A stretch of 43,357 nucleotides of DNA from Gammaproteobacteria bacterium (lineage in GTDB: Bacteria; Pseudomonadota; Gammaproteobacteria; JAJFKG01): contig JAJFKG010000008.1 of NCBI GenBank assembly GCA_021773335.1, forward strand, positions 1 to 43,357, in the 5' to 3' direction. The position numbers and the translations under genes are program-made. The notes below the pieces were generated by a model. That model was not told where the DNA came from, ran no database searches, and saw only the letters and a program-made list of their open reading frames with translations. Below, piece by piece: positions 33,233 to 41,719 of the stretch; position 1 is the stretch's first letter, and the number at the start of each line of letters is the position of its first letter.

Positions 33233-33764
33233 AGCCCTTGGTGTTTTCATGGGGTCGCGCAGTGGCATCAAGCCGGAATACACTGCGTGTGCGAAAATCT
33301 TAGCTGATGAGTTGGTGCAGCGCGATATTACCTTAGTCTACGGTGGTGCACGGGTTGGTATCATGGGTGAAATTGCCGGAACCATGTTGGCACAAGGCGG
33401 CCATGTGATAGGGGTGATACCACAAACTCTAGTTGATAAAGAAGTTGCCCACCACGGCATCACCAAGTTGCATATTGTCGATTCCATGCATGAACGCAAA
33501 GCTATGATGGCGGACTTGGCCGATGCCTTTATTGCGCTGCCCGGTGGCATTGGCACGATGGAAGAATTTTTCGAAGTGTGGACATGGTCACACATCGGCA
33601 TTCACCAAAAACCGTGTGGCTTGCTCAATGTCGCCGGTTATTACGATAAGCTTATCGATTTTCTCGATCATATGACCGAACAAGATTTTTTAAGGAATCA
33701 TGCGCGCGAGATGGTTCATGTGCATCATGATCCGCTGGTGTTACTGGATCGGGTTGCGCAGTGA
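33213..33764 (+). CDS. LOG-family nucleotide phosphoribohydrolase
   Basis: LOG proteins (TIGR00730 group) hydrolyse nucleoside 5'-monophosphates to base plus ribose 5-phosphate; the plant members activate cytokinins. The ATG at 33213 gives 183 residues (MPNNTLKALGVFMGSRSG); an earlier frame lies inside the upstream gene. Motifs YGGARVGIMGEIA, then SMHERKAMMADLADAFIALPGGIGTMEE contain the PGGxGTxxE signature with the catalytic Arg and Glu. Overlap with the preceding gene by 20 bp implies translational coupling. Confidence 0.9.
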   Translation: MPNNTLKALGVFMGSRSGIKPEYTACAKILADELVQRDITLVYGGARVGIMGEIAGTMLAQGGHVIGVIPQTLVDKEVAHHGITKLHIVDSMHERKAMMADLADAFIALPGGIGTMEEFFEVWTWSHIGIHQKPCGLLNVAGYYDKLIDFLDHMTEQDFLRNHAREMVHVHHDPLVLLDRVAQ

Positions 33765-33777
33765 TTTCGCGCCCCGA

Positions 33778-33827
33778 CGAGCGCACAGCGCTCGGTAATG
33801 TACGCACCACCCCTGCGGGGTGGGGCG
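33778..33827. repeat. Type II plus type I palindrome pair
   Basis: CGAGCGC / GCGCTCG at 33778-33794 is followed by CGCACCACCCC / GGGGTGGGGCG at 33803-33827, immediately after the LOG gene. Same two-palindrome design as the other clusters. Confidence 0.8.
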
Positions 33828-33890
33828 CCCTCCCTAAAATATCACTTAGGTGAGGCCTAGAGTTTCGCATCTTCAGATACGAGGTGTTAA

Positions 33891-34328
33891 TCAGTTTTTA
33901 ATCGTCAGACTCTTGCTGTCACTGTGTATATCACATTTTTTATCATCACTACTGCTGTACATGAATGCATAGTCATGAAACCCTTCCATATAGATAGAGC
34001 AATAAGTATAGCCACCTTGGTTGAACCGGACATGCAACCCTGGAGAGCTAGTGCCACCTACACCTGGGTCGGTATAGGTTAGATAAAACGTGGTTGTTTG
34101 GTCGGTTGCTAACGTCGGACTTTGGATCAGCGGATCGCTACAGTCATCCGCTTTTTGCAGCGTGACACAAGTTTGAATTTTATGGTCAATCTTTGCCCCT
34201 GATGTTTCTAAAGCAAGCTCAGCTTGCTGAGATGTCACAGTAAATGGCTTTGACAACCATTTTTCGCCGGCTAGGGTGGGTAGCGTGAATGCGACTAAGC
34301 CTAGCAATAAATAGTTAAAAATACGCAT
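33891..34328 (-). CDS. Small secreted protein of unknown function
   Basis: The 145-residue product has a clear signal peptide (about residues 1-20, ending TLAG) and an AGGA ribosome site. The mature chain is polar, with four cysteines (TCVTLQKADDC, then YCSIYMEG, then KKCDIHSD) that could form two disulphides. I do not recognise a family. It lies alone between a palindrome pair and a gene remnant, as expected in a flexible region. Between it and the remnant, 34329-34445 shows nothing I can name. Confidence 0.65.
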   Translation of the reverse strand: MRIFNYLLLGLVAFTLPTLAGEKWLSKPFTVTSQQAELALETSGAKIDHKIQTCVTLQKADDCSDPLIQSPTLATDQTTTFYLTYTDPGVGGTSSPGLHVRFNQGGYTYCSIYMEGFHDYAFMYSSSDDKKCDIHSDSKSLTIKN

Positions 34329-34445
34329 ATTTTCCTGCTCCTAACGTTCATCTTGTGACTACGGTTGTGGTCATTTAGACCCTTCTCTAGTTAAAAAGTT
34401 CCTTGCAAAATTGATGCCCTAAGGTAACCGGGAAAATTCCGTCGT

Positions 34446-34736
34446 TCACAAAATTGGATTGGTGGCTTTTGACGCTTTATCAATGGATGAATAGTTACAA
34501 TGCTTGTCATAAACGCGGTAACTCAGAAATCGCGTTGCGCCTTTGTATTCTTGGAACAATTGCTCACCCGCCAAGATGACTTCTGGCCGCAGGTGGCTCA
34601 TTTCACCAAGCAAGCCAATGTCATGCAGATAGGTTTTGAATATGTCAGTATTAGCATAGCTGCTTAAGGGCAGAGCCGGTTTACTCATATTACCGCATTG
34701 TATAATTCTCTTTCCATAGCGATATAATTTAACCAA
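34446..34736 (-). pseudogene. Remnant of an AAA ATPase with C-terminal DUF4143 domain
   Basis: The 96-residue frame contains SKPALPLSSYANTDIFKTYL followed by HDIGLLGEMSHLRPE and GEQLFQEYKGA. This closely follows the start of the DUF4143 region in archaeal/bacterial AAA ATPases of about 400 residues. After EYKGA the frame goes on to RFLSYRVYDKHCNYSSIDK. That resembles the far C-terminus of the same proteins, so an internal deletion is likely. The ATPase domain is missing. I infer a decayed gene. Confidence 0.65.
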
Positions 34737-34863
34737 TTAAACGTAGGTTTTCAATTATAAGTTCCGATTTCGTGATGTTTTTATGGGTTTCTTTATTTTT
34801 CAGATAGTTACTGTTATTACGTTTTTGGTTCAAGCCACCGATTAAAGGGAGTTGAGAAGCGCT

Positions 34864-36570
34864 TTAACGTTCAAACAACACCTTAATATCCCGCTCGATA
34901 AACATTTCTTTGAGCTTGCCTTGGGTGAATAGCCATGCATTTTTGAGTTCTATTTGTGGTGGAATGATCAATTCATTCGGATTGACGTGGATATCAACGA
35001 TAGTCGGCTTATTGTTGTTGAAGGCTTCTTGCAAGCCCGGGACTAACTTGTCGGGTTCATGCACACTAATACCCACGCCGCCACAGGCTTCGGCGACTTT
35101 GGCAAAGTCAGGGTTCACCAGATCAGTCGCAAAACGCGGATAACCGGCGGCTTCCATTTCGAGTTCGACGAAACCGTATTTGCCATTGTTAAGCACGATG
35201 ATGGTGATTGGCAATTGATAATGTACCGCGGTGACAAAATCACCCATCAACATGGTAAAGGCGCCATCGCCACACAAGGCAATGACTTGGCGCTTAGGAT
35301 AATGAAGTTGTGCACCGATGGCTGCGGGCAAACCGACGCCGAGTGAACCGTGATTATACGAACCGATCAAACGTTGCGTGCCATGCATGCGCAAATGACG
35401 TGCAACCCATACGGTGACTTCACCGACTTCACCCACAAAGATGGCATCGTCATTAGCAAGCTTATTAATCTCTAAGATGACACTTTGCGGGTGGATTGGG
35501 CCTTTAGTCTTTTCGATAGAAAATTTGTTATCGACTTTATCGATCCATTTGTCGCGTTTTTTTTGTAATGAACCCAAGCTGGGGTTTTTGGTCTTTTTAT
35601 CGAGGTGTTTGCGTAATTCAACGATAGTGCGTTTGCTATCGCCATGCAAACCGACTTTAATCGGGCAGCGTGCACCAAGATGAGTGGGATTGAGGTTGAT
35701 TTGGATGACGTTGCCATGCTTGGGCAAAAAGGCGCTGTAAGGAAAGTCGGTGCCTATCATTAACAACACATCGCATTCGTCGAGTACATCCATCCCGTGT
35801 GGCGTGCCGACATGGCCAACGCCGCCGATAGAATAGGGGCAATCGAAAGGCAAGACATCCGTGCCTTTGAGTGAATGCGCGATAGGTGCTTGCAAATGCT
35901 CGGCGAGTTGAATGACTTCAGCGCGTGCGCCTTGGCAGCCGCGACCGATCAATAGTGACACGTGTGATGCTTTATTTAATAATTTTGCAGCAGCGACGAT
36001 ATCATCTGCAGGCGGCAGAATAGGGGCATTGGCCGGGAAAACGGCAAACTCATTAGCATCGACATTGATCGATTGTAGCGTGATATCGGTGGGGATTGCT
36101 AAGTGCGCGACACCGCGTTGCGTAATTGCGGCTTGCATGGCTTGTTGCAAGATACGCGGTAATTGATCTTTACTGTACAGAGTTTCATTGAAAACACAGA
36201 CATCATCAAATAATTTTTGTTGATCGACCTCTTGAAAATAACGCCCAGCGATTTCATTGCGTGGCACTTGGCCGGTAACGACTAATACGGGGGCACCGTC
36301 GCGTTTGGCATTGTAAAGACCATTAATTAAATGGATGGCGCCGGGGCCAATGGTGCCGGCACAAACGGCGAGATCACCACTTAAATCAGCTTGCGCGCTG
36401 GCCGCAAAGGCGGCCGCTTCTTCATGGCGCACGGTGATCCATTGGATTTGTTTATTGGTGCGAATCGCCGCGGTAAAGGCATTCAAGGCGTCGCCAGTAA
36501 TCCCCATAATATGTTTAACGCCATGGGCAGCGAGTTTTTCGATCATAAAATCACAAACATTAATTTTCAC
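34864..36570 (-). CDS. poxB: Thiamine-diphosphate enzyme, pyruvate oxidase (PoxB)-like
   Basis: PoxB-type enzymes oxidatively decarboxylate pyruvate to acetate and CO2 at the membrane, passing electrons to quinone. The start is a GTG at 36570 with AAGGAG six bases before it. The 568-residue protein has the TPP N-domain (VKHIMGITGDALNAF, catalytic Glu50 in RHEEAAAFAASA), then CAGTIGPGAIHLINGLYNA. The central FAD-type domain follows. The C-domain has the metal/TPP motif GDGAFTMLMGDF ending in VLNN. Length is close to E. coli PoxB (572). The substrate could differ, since acetolactate synthase and oxalyl-CoA decarboxylase share the fold, but the N-terminal third follows PoxB best. Confidence 0.82.
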   Translation of the reverse strand: MKINVCDFMIEKLAAHGVKHIMGITGDALNAFTAAIRTNKQIQWITVRHEEAAAFAASAQADLSGDLAVCAGTIGPGAIHLINGLYNAKRDGAPVLVVTGQVPRNEIAGRYFQEVDQQKLFDDVCVFNETLYSKDQLPRILQQAMQAAITQRGVAHLAIPTDITLQSINVDANEFAVFPANAPILPPADDIVAAAKLLNKASHVSLLIGRGCQGARAEVIQLAEHLQAPIAHSLKGTDVLPFDCPYSIGGVGHVGTPHGMDVLDECDVLLMIGTDFPYSAFLPKHGNVIQINLNPTHLGARCPIKVGLHGDSKRTIVELRKHLDKKTKNPSLGSLQKKRDKWIDKVDNKFSIEKTKGPIHPQSVILEINKLANDDAIFVGEVGEVTVWVARHLRMHGTQRLIGSYNHGSLGVGLPAAIGAQLHYPKRQVIALCGDGAFTMLMGDFVTAVHYQLPITIIVLNNGKYGFVELEMEAAGYPRFATDLVNPDFAKVAEACGGVGISVHEPDKLVPGLQEAFNNNKPTIVDIHVNPNELIIPPQIELKNAWLFTQGKLKEMFIERDIKVLFER

Positions 36571-36595
36571 GCGACTCTCCTTGGTGGTGAAATAG

Positions 36596-36631
36596 CTATA
36601 CTCATCGCACCTTCAGGTACGAAGAGTATAG
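36596..36631. repeat. Imperfect hairpin upstream of poxB
   Basis: CTATACTC at 36596-36603 pairs with GAGTATAG at 36624-36631, with inner ACCT / AGGT pairing. A related but shorter sequence (TCGCATCTTCAGATACGA) occurs at 33863-33885, next to another gene end. The function is unknown; it may be a third repeat type. Confidence 0.5.
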
Positions 36632-36743
36632 TCGGGCATTGTAGCGCGTTTTAATGTGATAGCGAAGTATTGGTGTACACTCAATTCCATTTATCTCAAC
36701 GTTAACTACTTCATTCATCAGCATTTTTTGTTAATAATGGCGC

Positions 36744-36772
36744 TTGCTTGATATGCCACCTGGTGGTATGCT
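36744..36772 (+). promoter_or_regulatory. Promoter with embedded operator for the XRE regulator
   Basis: TTGCTT at 36744-36749 and TATGCT at 36767-36772 are 17 bp apart. The spacer ends with the perfect palindrome CCACC-T-GGTGG at 36756-36766, touching the -10. A regulator bound there would block the polymerase, which fits autorepression by the gene at 36820. Confidence 0.6.
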
Positions 36773-36819
36773 TATTCTCATGATAATAAAAACAAAAACA
36801 ATATACGAGGTAGCAAACA

Positions 36820-37125
36820 ATGAGTAGCGACATTTTAAATTCAATTCATGGCTCGGTGAAAAATTTGCATGAGGCTGGTATTGCTGACAGTGTCACAATG
36901 CGCGAATTTGATGAATTGTGCCTTGAGCCAGCTAAGGCGCTATCAAAAAGTGCTATCAAAAAATTACGTTTACGCGAAAAGGTTAGCCAACCTGTTTTTG
37001 CTATGTATCTTAATGTGAGTCCTTCTGCAGTAAAAAAATGGGAGACTGGAGAAAAAAATCCAAGTGGCGCCGCGCTTAGATTATTACGTGTTGTAGAAAA
37101 ATATGGAGTAGCAGCGCTTATCTAA
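36820..37125 (+). CDS. XRE-family helix-turn-helix regulator, NadS/HigA-like antitoxin
   Basis: The 101-residue protein has a helix-turn-helix at about 55-85 (KLRLREKVSQPVFAMYLNVS, then PSAVKKWETGEKNPSGAA). Its N-terminus (DILNSIHGSVKNLHEAGI) and MREFDELCLEP motif are typical of NadS/HigA2 antitoxins. GAGG lies 9 bases before the ATG. No HigB/NadT-type toxin gene is found on either side. 36571-36819 holds only the poxB ribosome site, a hairpin and this promoter, so the regulator is an orphan here. Confidence 0.85.
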   Translation: MSSDILNSIHGSVKNLHEAGIADSVTMREFDELCLEPAKALSKSAIKKLRLREKVSQPVFAMYLNVSPSAVKKWETGEKNPSGAALRLLRVVEKYGVAALI

Positions 37126-37143
37126 TTGGTGCAGTTTCATCTT

Positions 37144-37293
37144 TTAACCGCTAGACGAACCCGATAAAAATTGGCTGGTGGTTAAGTTTCTGTCGCTTAG
37201 AATAGGGTTATTGTTACGCATGACAACGTTCAGCAAGAGACTTGCAATCACGACGAGTATAGCAATTGTGAATATGAGTTTTAGCGCTTGCAT
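37144..37293 (-). CDS. 49-residue single-pass membrane peptide
   Basis: An ATG at 37293 sits behind AAAGGACACC, a strong ribosome site. It encodes MQALKLIFTIAILVVIASLL followed by LNVVMRNNNPILSDRN and a polar Ser/Gly tail, stopping at 37144. Residues 4-25 are a convincing transmembrane segment or uncleaved signal; I see no lipoprotein cysteine. Function unknown. Support is the ribosome site, the start and the hydrophobic profile. The region 37294-37492 shows no further supported gene. Confidence 0.55.
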   Translation of the reverse strand: MQALKLIFTIAILVVIASLLLNVVMRNNNPILSDRNLTTSQFLSGSSSG

Positions 37294-37492
37294 GGTGTCC
37301 TTTCGCACTCAGACTGCCTAAACCAGCCATTATGATACCTTATTTTACACAAATTAAAATAGGCGATCCGCCATTTGTTCGTGATTGTCGTGATCTTGCG
37401 GGGATGTAAGTCCTGGGTGTGCTGCAAGCAAACAGGAAATAACCAACTGAATGCCCATAAAATTGGCGGCATTACGGGGTTAACGGATTGGT

Positions 37493-37813
37493 TTAAGTTA
37501 GATCGTCTCTGACCTTTGCGAATTTGTCACGTATCGACTTACGCGTGAGAATTTTTGTTTGTGCGGCCTCAGGTAGCTCAGTGAGCATCAATACATTTTT
37601 GTTTATTAAAATCTCAATCAAATCTTCGATGACGCGAGCCATGCTCAGGTCAGATAATAGTAGGTCTTGTGCATCGTCGTCTTGATGGTGCTCAGGCGAT
37701 AAAAAAGCCAATATATCAGGGTGATCGAACGACAACGCTTCCGCGGCTGAGGCTGTTGGTTTGAGAAAAAGGCCAATGACATTGTCATCTGCGTCGCGTT
37801 CAACATAAAACAT
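37493..37813 (-). CDS. Small acidic protein of the 'tryptophan synthase beta-like' family
   Basis: The 106-residue protein begins MFYVERDADDNVIGLFLKP and contains DLSMARVIEDLIEILINKNV and TDLPEAA-like LTELPEAAQTKIL. This pattern occurs in small proteobacterial proteins often labelled 'tryptophan synthase subunit beta-like', although they have no PLP site and are far too short for TrpB. The protein is acidic and probably cytoplasmic and helical. I recognise the pattern from memory only. The function is unknown and the family name should not be read as an enzyme. Confidence 0.6.
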   Translation of the reverse strand: MFYVERDADDNVIGLFLKPTASAAEALSFDHPDILAFLSPEHHQDDDAQDLLLSDLSMARVIEDLIEILINKNVLMLTELPEAAQTKILTRKSIRDKFAKVRDDLT

Positions 37814-37954
37814 GCAGTTATCTCGGGTTACTTAATGATTGCAATGCAAAACCTCATGCAAATACAGCACCGCTTATTCAGATAAAATTTGGACATATCA
37901 GCTTATGTAGTTGGACATGTGGCTCTAATCGACAAAAATATGACAAATTTCTCG

Positions 37955-38509
37955 TTATTTCCATTTAATATTGCACCCCATACTCGGGATTTGCTCTGTC
38001 TGAATCGGTTTGCCCGCTAGCAGCTTATCCAAAGCTGCACGCATATCTTGTCCCGTTACCGGCGCATTATTACCAGGACGCGAGCTATCGAGTTGTCCGC
38101 GGTAAACGCACTTTAAATGTTTATCGAAGACAAAAAAGTCTGGGGTGCAAGCGGCTTGATAAGCACGCGCAGTGTCTTGACTTGCGTCAAATAAATAGGG
38201 GAAGGGATATCCCAGTTCAAGCGCGACTTCGCGCATTTTAGCAGGTGCATCAGCAGGGTAATTGTCGGCATCGTTGGCACAAATTGCAACAAAGCTGATT
38301 CCTTCGTGCTGATAATCCTGAGCGAGTGCTACTAGTTGCGTCTGTACATGTTTGACATACGGACAGTGATTGCTAATAAACATGATGACGGTACCATGCC
38401 GACCTTTGAGTGACATGAGGCTTTTATCTTCACCGCTGACGGTATCCGGCAATGTAAAATCCGGGGCCAGTGTGCCTAGTGGCAACATAGTCGATGGTGT
38501 TAGTGACAT
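37955..38509 (-). CDS. Thioredoxin-fold protein (AhpC/TSA/Redoxin type)
   Basis: The 184-residue protein has the peroxiredoxin/TlpA-like start APDFTLPDTVSGEDKSLMSL, then VIMFISNHCPYVKH with Cys49. The usual CxxC is reduced to one cysteine there (HCPY). A second cysteine comes before the cis-proline-like ACTPDFFVFD, and the tail has MGCNIKW. The family (thioredoxin-like, often called redoxin domain protein) is widespread in proteobacteria and lacks a firm role. No signal peptide, so probably cytoplasmic. Upstream 37814-37954 and the flanks hold no further gene. Confidence 0.85.
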   Translation of the reverse strand: MSLTPSTMLPLGTLAPDFTLPDTVSGEDKSLMSLKGRHGTVIMFISNHCPYVKHVQTQLVALAQDYQHEGISFVAICANDADNYPADAPAKMREVALELGYPFPYLFDASQDTARAYQAACTPDFFVFDKHLKCVYRGQLDSSRPGNNAPVTGQDMRAALDKLLAGKPIQTEQIPSMGCNIKWK

Positions 38510-38562
38510 GGTGTTTCTCCTTAATGATGTCGTTATCTCATCATCTTTTTAACAACAGTTGA

Positions 38563-38587
38563 ACTGACTTATGGGGAACGCTATGCC
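38563..38587. mobile_element. Solo insertion-sequence end abutting a half palindrome
   Basis: GACTTATGGGGAACGCTATG, ending in CC, matches the reverse complement of 43215-43237 (one internal mismatch), which flanks the IS4-like transposase end. It is followed directly by the half type I palindrome TCTGGGGTGGGGCC. No transposase lies beside it, so it reads as a leftover IS end. Confidence 0.55.
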
Positions 38588-38621
38588 TCTGGGGTGGGGC
38601 CAGAGTGCTTAGTTCAATTAA

Positions 38622-39206
38622 TTAATGATTCCCCAACTCGATACGTTGCATGACCTCATACACCGCACCTTCTGGGTGCGTTTGACTATGCATGAGCACA
38701 ATGTTATCCACATTAATGCATGGCGCATCCTGTAAATCGATAGTAACAGGCATCAGGTTAAACTGCCCATTAATTCGCGCTAAGGTGATATGCGGTCGAT
38801 AAATACGGCGTTGTTTATGAATACTGTGTGCATTGACAACAGGTTCGATCGCTGCAACCAAATTAAATAATTCAGGTGTTTGCTGTGGCAAAATAACGAA
38901 CGTGTGTGGGTGCTCGTGATTAGGAAATAAGTCGATTTTAGCAAACTGTAAACGAAAAGCGTTAAATTCGTTTAATGCTGTTTGTAGGTCAGCCGTTATA
39001 GCTTGGATAGTGCCGGTTTCTATTTGCCCAAGAAAGCGCAGGGTCAAATGCAAATTTTCGAGTGGTGTCCAGCGCAATTGTTTACTTTTATGTGTGTTAT
39101 GCAGTTTTTTAATCACTTTGGCACAAAAATCGCGTGTTGTTTGATCGAAATCGATCGCAAAAAATGTGCGCAAAGTGGTTGTTTTAGTTTCATTCACGCT
39201 ATGCAC
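38622..39206 (-). CDS. thpR: RNA 2',3'-cyclic phosphodiesterase ThpR (2'-5' RNA ligase family)
   Basis: The 2H phosphoesterase family hydrolyses 2',3'-cyclic phosphate RNA ends. The two HxT motifs are His53 in LHLTLRFLG and His139 in PHITLARI, about 85 residues apart as usual. The N-terminal RTFFAIDFD and RWTPLENLHLTL are typical. The start is a GTG at 39206, and a slightly later start is possible. It is transcribed divergently from fadN, with 52 bp between starts, so promoters overlap. Confidence 0.88.
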   Translation of the reverse strand: MHSVNETKTTTLRTFFAIDFDQTTRDFCAKVIKKLHNTHKSKQLRWTPLENLHLTLRFLGQIETGTIQAITADLQTALNEFNAFRLQFAKIDLFPNHEHPHTFVILPQQTPELFNLVAAIEPVVNAHSIHKQRRIYRPHITLARINGQFNLMPVTIDLQDAPCINVDNIVLMHSQTHPEGAVYEVMQRIELGNH

Positions 39207-39258
39207 TTCCTGTGTTACTATAACCGGCTATTTTTATCGTTCGGGAGTATATATTGCA

Positions 39259-41640
39259 ATGGCAAAACAAGAAAATTTTATTGTGCGCAAAGTGGCTGTA
39301 CTTGGGGCTGGCGTCATGGGCGCCCAGATTGCAGCCCATTTAGCCAGTGCTAAAGTGATAACCTTTCTATTCGACCTTGCCGCAAAAGAAGGTGGTGCCA
39401 ATAGCTTAGTTAACAAGAATATCCAAGGCTTAAAAAAATTAAAACCCAGTCCACTCGCCGTACCCGAAATCGCCGATAGTCTCATTGCAGCCAATTATGA
39501 TGACAATTTAGAATGGCTCAAAGAGTGTGATTTGATCATTGAGGCGATTGCTGAACGCTTAGATTGGAAAGAAGACCTTTACAAAAAAATTGCACCTTAT
39601 GTGAATGACCATGCCATTATCGCGACTAATACCTCGGGCTTAAGCGTGAATAAACTTGTCAGTGTGTTACCTAAGAAATTGCATAAACGCTTTGTTGGCT
39701 TACATTTCTTTAATCCGCCGCGTTATATGCATCTCGCCGAAATTATTCCTAGCGACTCAACCGATGCCCATGTGCTCGATCAATTAGAGACCTTTGCCGT
39801 CAGCACGCTAGGTAAAGGTGTTGTGCGCGCCAAAGATACCCCCAATTTTATTGCCAATCGTGTTGGTGTTTTTTCAATGTTAGCGACTATGTACCATGCC
39901 GAGCGCATGGCGATCCCCTTTGAAATCGTCGATGGCTTAACAGGGCCATTGATTGGGCGTGCTAAGAGTGCGACATTTCGCACCAGCGATGTGGTGGGTT
40001 TGGATACCTTAGCGCACGTGGTTGGCACGATGACAGACAATCTCAAAGATGACCCATGGGCGAAATACTACACGGTGCCCAGCTGGTTGAAATTGCTCAT
40101 TGACAATGGTGCGCTGGGGCAAAAAACACGCGTGGGGATCTTTAAAAAGGTTGCTAAAGAAATCCAAGTGTTAGACATTGCCAGTAAAGATTATCGTCCA
40201 GCCACCGGTAAGCCCGATGCAGCCGTCGTTGACATCTTGAAAATCAAAGATCTGAAAAAACGTTTTACTGCACTGCAAAAGAGTGAACATCCACAAGCGC
40301 AATTCCTGTGGGCATGTTTCCGTGATTTATTTCACTATTGTGCCGTGCATTTAGAATCGATTGCCAATAATGCGCGTGACGTGGATTTGGCTTTACGTTG
40401 GGGTTTTGGCTGGAAACAAGGCCCATTTGAATTGTGGCAAAGTGCCGATTGGCAAACCATCGTGAAGTTGCTGCAAGCCGATATCGACGATGGTAAAGCG
40501 ATGAGTAAAGCGGCATTGCCAGCGTGGGTGACGACGAAAGGACGTAACGGCGTTTATAAAGCTGAAGGTGCGTATGTGCCTAGTAACGATGCTTACCAAG
40601 CACGTTCGAGCTTGCCTGTTTATAAGCGCCAATTATTTCCGGATCCTGTCCTTGGCGAGCAAGTTGATATGCGCAAGACTGTGTTTGAAACCGACCATGT
40701 GCGCTTGTGGCATGGCGGTGATGATATTGCTGTGCTGAGTTTCAAGAGTAAGATGAATACCATTGGTGATGGTGTACTCGATGGCATTTTACAAGCCGCA
40801 GAAGAAGCTGAGAGTAAATTTAAAGGCTTAGTCGTGTGGCAAACGCAGGGTGATCATTTTAGTGTTGGCGCAAACTTACAAGAGTTTGGGGTCGCGATTA
40901 GCAAAGGCCAAGCTGATAAAATTGAAGCTGCGGTGGCAAAATTCCAACGTGCCACGTCGGCCATGCGTTACGCCATGGTGCCGACAGTTGCTGCGGTGAA
41001 AGGTTATGCTTTTGGTGGCGGTTGTGAGTTAGCTATTCATTGTGATGCAATAGTCGCTGCTTTGGAAACTTATGTGGGTTTAGTTGAAGTGGGCGTGGGT
41101 CTTTTGCCTGCCGGTGGCGGTACCAAAGAACTAGCGTTGCGTGCTGCACAAGCGAGTGATGATACGAATGCGTTGTATAAGCACATTGAAAAAAATTATC
41201 AACGCATCGCAATGGCACAAGTCTCAGGTAGTGGTGAAGATGCACGTAGCAAAGGCTTTTTGCGCCCAGCGGATAGCGTCATTTTCAATGCTTATGAATT
41301 GTTATATGTCGCTAAGCAACGTGTGCATGCAATGGCAGAATCTGCCTATCGACCACCGTTACCACCGCGTATCCCTGTGGCCGGTAAAGCGGGCGCTGCT
41401 AATTTGAAAGCGATGTTAGTCAATATGCTCGAAGGCCATATGATTTCAGAATATGATTATTTTGTGGGAAGCACGATTGCAGATGTGATTTGCGGCGGTG
41501 AGATTGAGCAAGGCAGTATTGTCGATGAAGCCTGGTTATTGCGTTTAGAGCGTGAGGGCTTTGTCGCCTTAGCGATGCAAGATAAAACGCGTGAGCGTAT
41601 CGAACATATGTTGAAGACGGGTAAACCGCTTAGAAATTAA
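39259..41640 (+). CDS. fadN: Bifunctional 3-hydroxyacyl-CoA dehydrogenase/enoyl-CoA hydratase, FadN type
   Basis: This enzyme carries out the hydration and dehydrogenation steps of beta-oxidation. I chose the ATG at 39259 (793 residues, MAKQENFIVRKVAVLGAGVM); the frame upstream lies in thpR. The NAD-binding motif GAGVMGAQ comes first (16-23), then NTSGLSVNKLV and GLHFFNPPRYMHL with the catalytic histidine. The crotonase domain is at the C-terminus (about 480-700): GDHFSVGANL, the oxyanion/Glu motif AFGGGCELA and VGLVEVGVGLLPAGGG. This order is the reverse of E. coli FadB and matches Bacillus FadN. A small AAAGC / GCTTTT stem at 41646-41660 follows the stop. fadA begins 150 bp downstream after a palindrome pair. 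Confidence 0.93.
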   Translation: MAKQENFIVRKVAVLGAGVMGAQIAAHLASAKVITFLFDLAAKEGGANSLVNKNIQGLKKLKPSPLAVPEIADSLIAANYDDNLEWLKECDLIIEAIAERLDWKEDLYKKIAPYVNDHAIIATNTSGLSVNKLVSVLPKKLHKRFVGLHFFNPPRYMHLAEIIPSDSTDAHVLDQLETFAVSTLGKGVVRAKDTPNFIANRVGVFSMLATMYHAERMAIPFEIVDGLTGPLIGRAKSATFRTSDVVGLDTLAHVVGTMTDNLKDDPWAKYYTVPSWLKLLIDNGALGQKTRVGIFKKVAKEIQVLDIASKDYRPATGKPDAAVVDILKIKDLKKRFTALQKSEHPQAQFLWACFRDLFHYCAVHLESIANNARDVDLALRWGFGWKQGPFELWQSADWQTIVKLLQADIDDGKAMSKAALPAWVTTKGRNGVYKAEGAYVPSNDAYQARSSLPVYKRQLFPDPVLGEQVDMRKTVFETDHVRLWHGGDDIAVLSFKSKMNTIGDGVLDGILQAAEEAESKFKGLVVWQTQGDHFSVGANLQEFGVAISKGQADKIEAAVAKFQRATSAMRYAMVPTVAAVKGYAFGGGCELAIHCDAIVAALETYVGLVEVGVGLLPAGGGTKELALRAAQASDDTNALYKHIEKNYQRIAMAQVSGSGEDARSKGFLRPADSVIFNAYELLYVAKQRVHAMAESAYRPPLPPRIPVAGKAGAANLKAMLVNMLEGHMISEYDYFVGSTIADVICGGEIEQGSIVDEAWLLRLEREGFVALAMQDKTRERIEHMLKTGKPLRN

Positions 41641-41719
41641 AAACGAAAGCGGCGGCTTTTGCGCGTGAGCATTGTTGCGGCACCTATTTATAGACTGGTC
41701 CCGCCCATCCTCGTAGACT

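Noticed and set aside
37281..37472. 63-codon minus-strand open frame overlapping the small membrane peptide region
   Set aside because: No ribosome site and no recognisable features; the 49-residue frame at 37144-37293 has much better signals.
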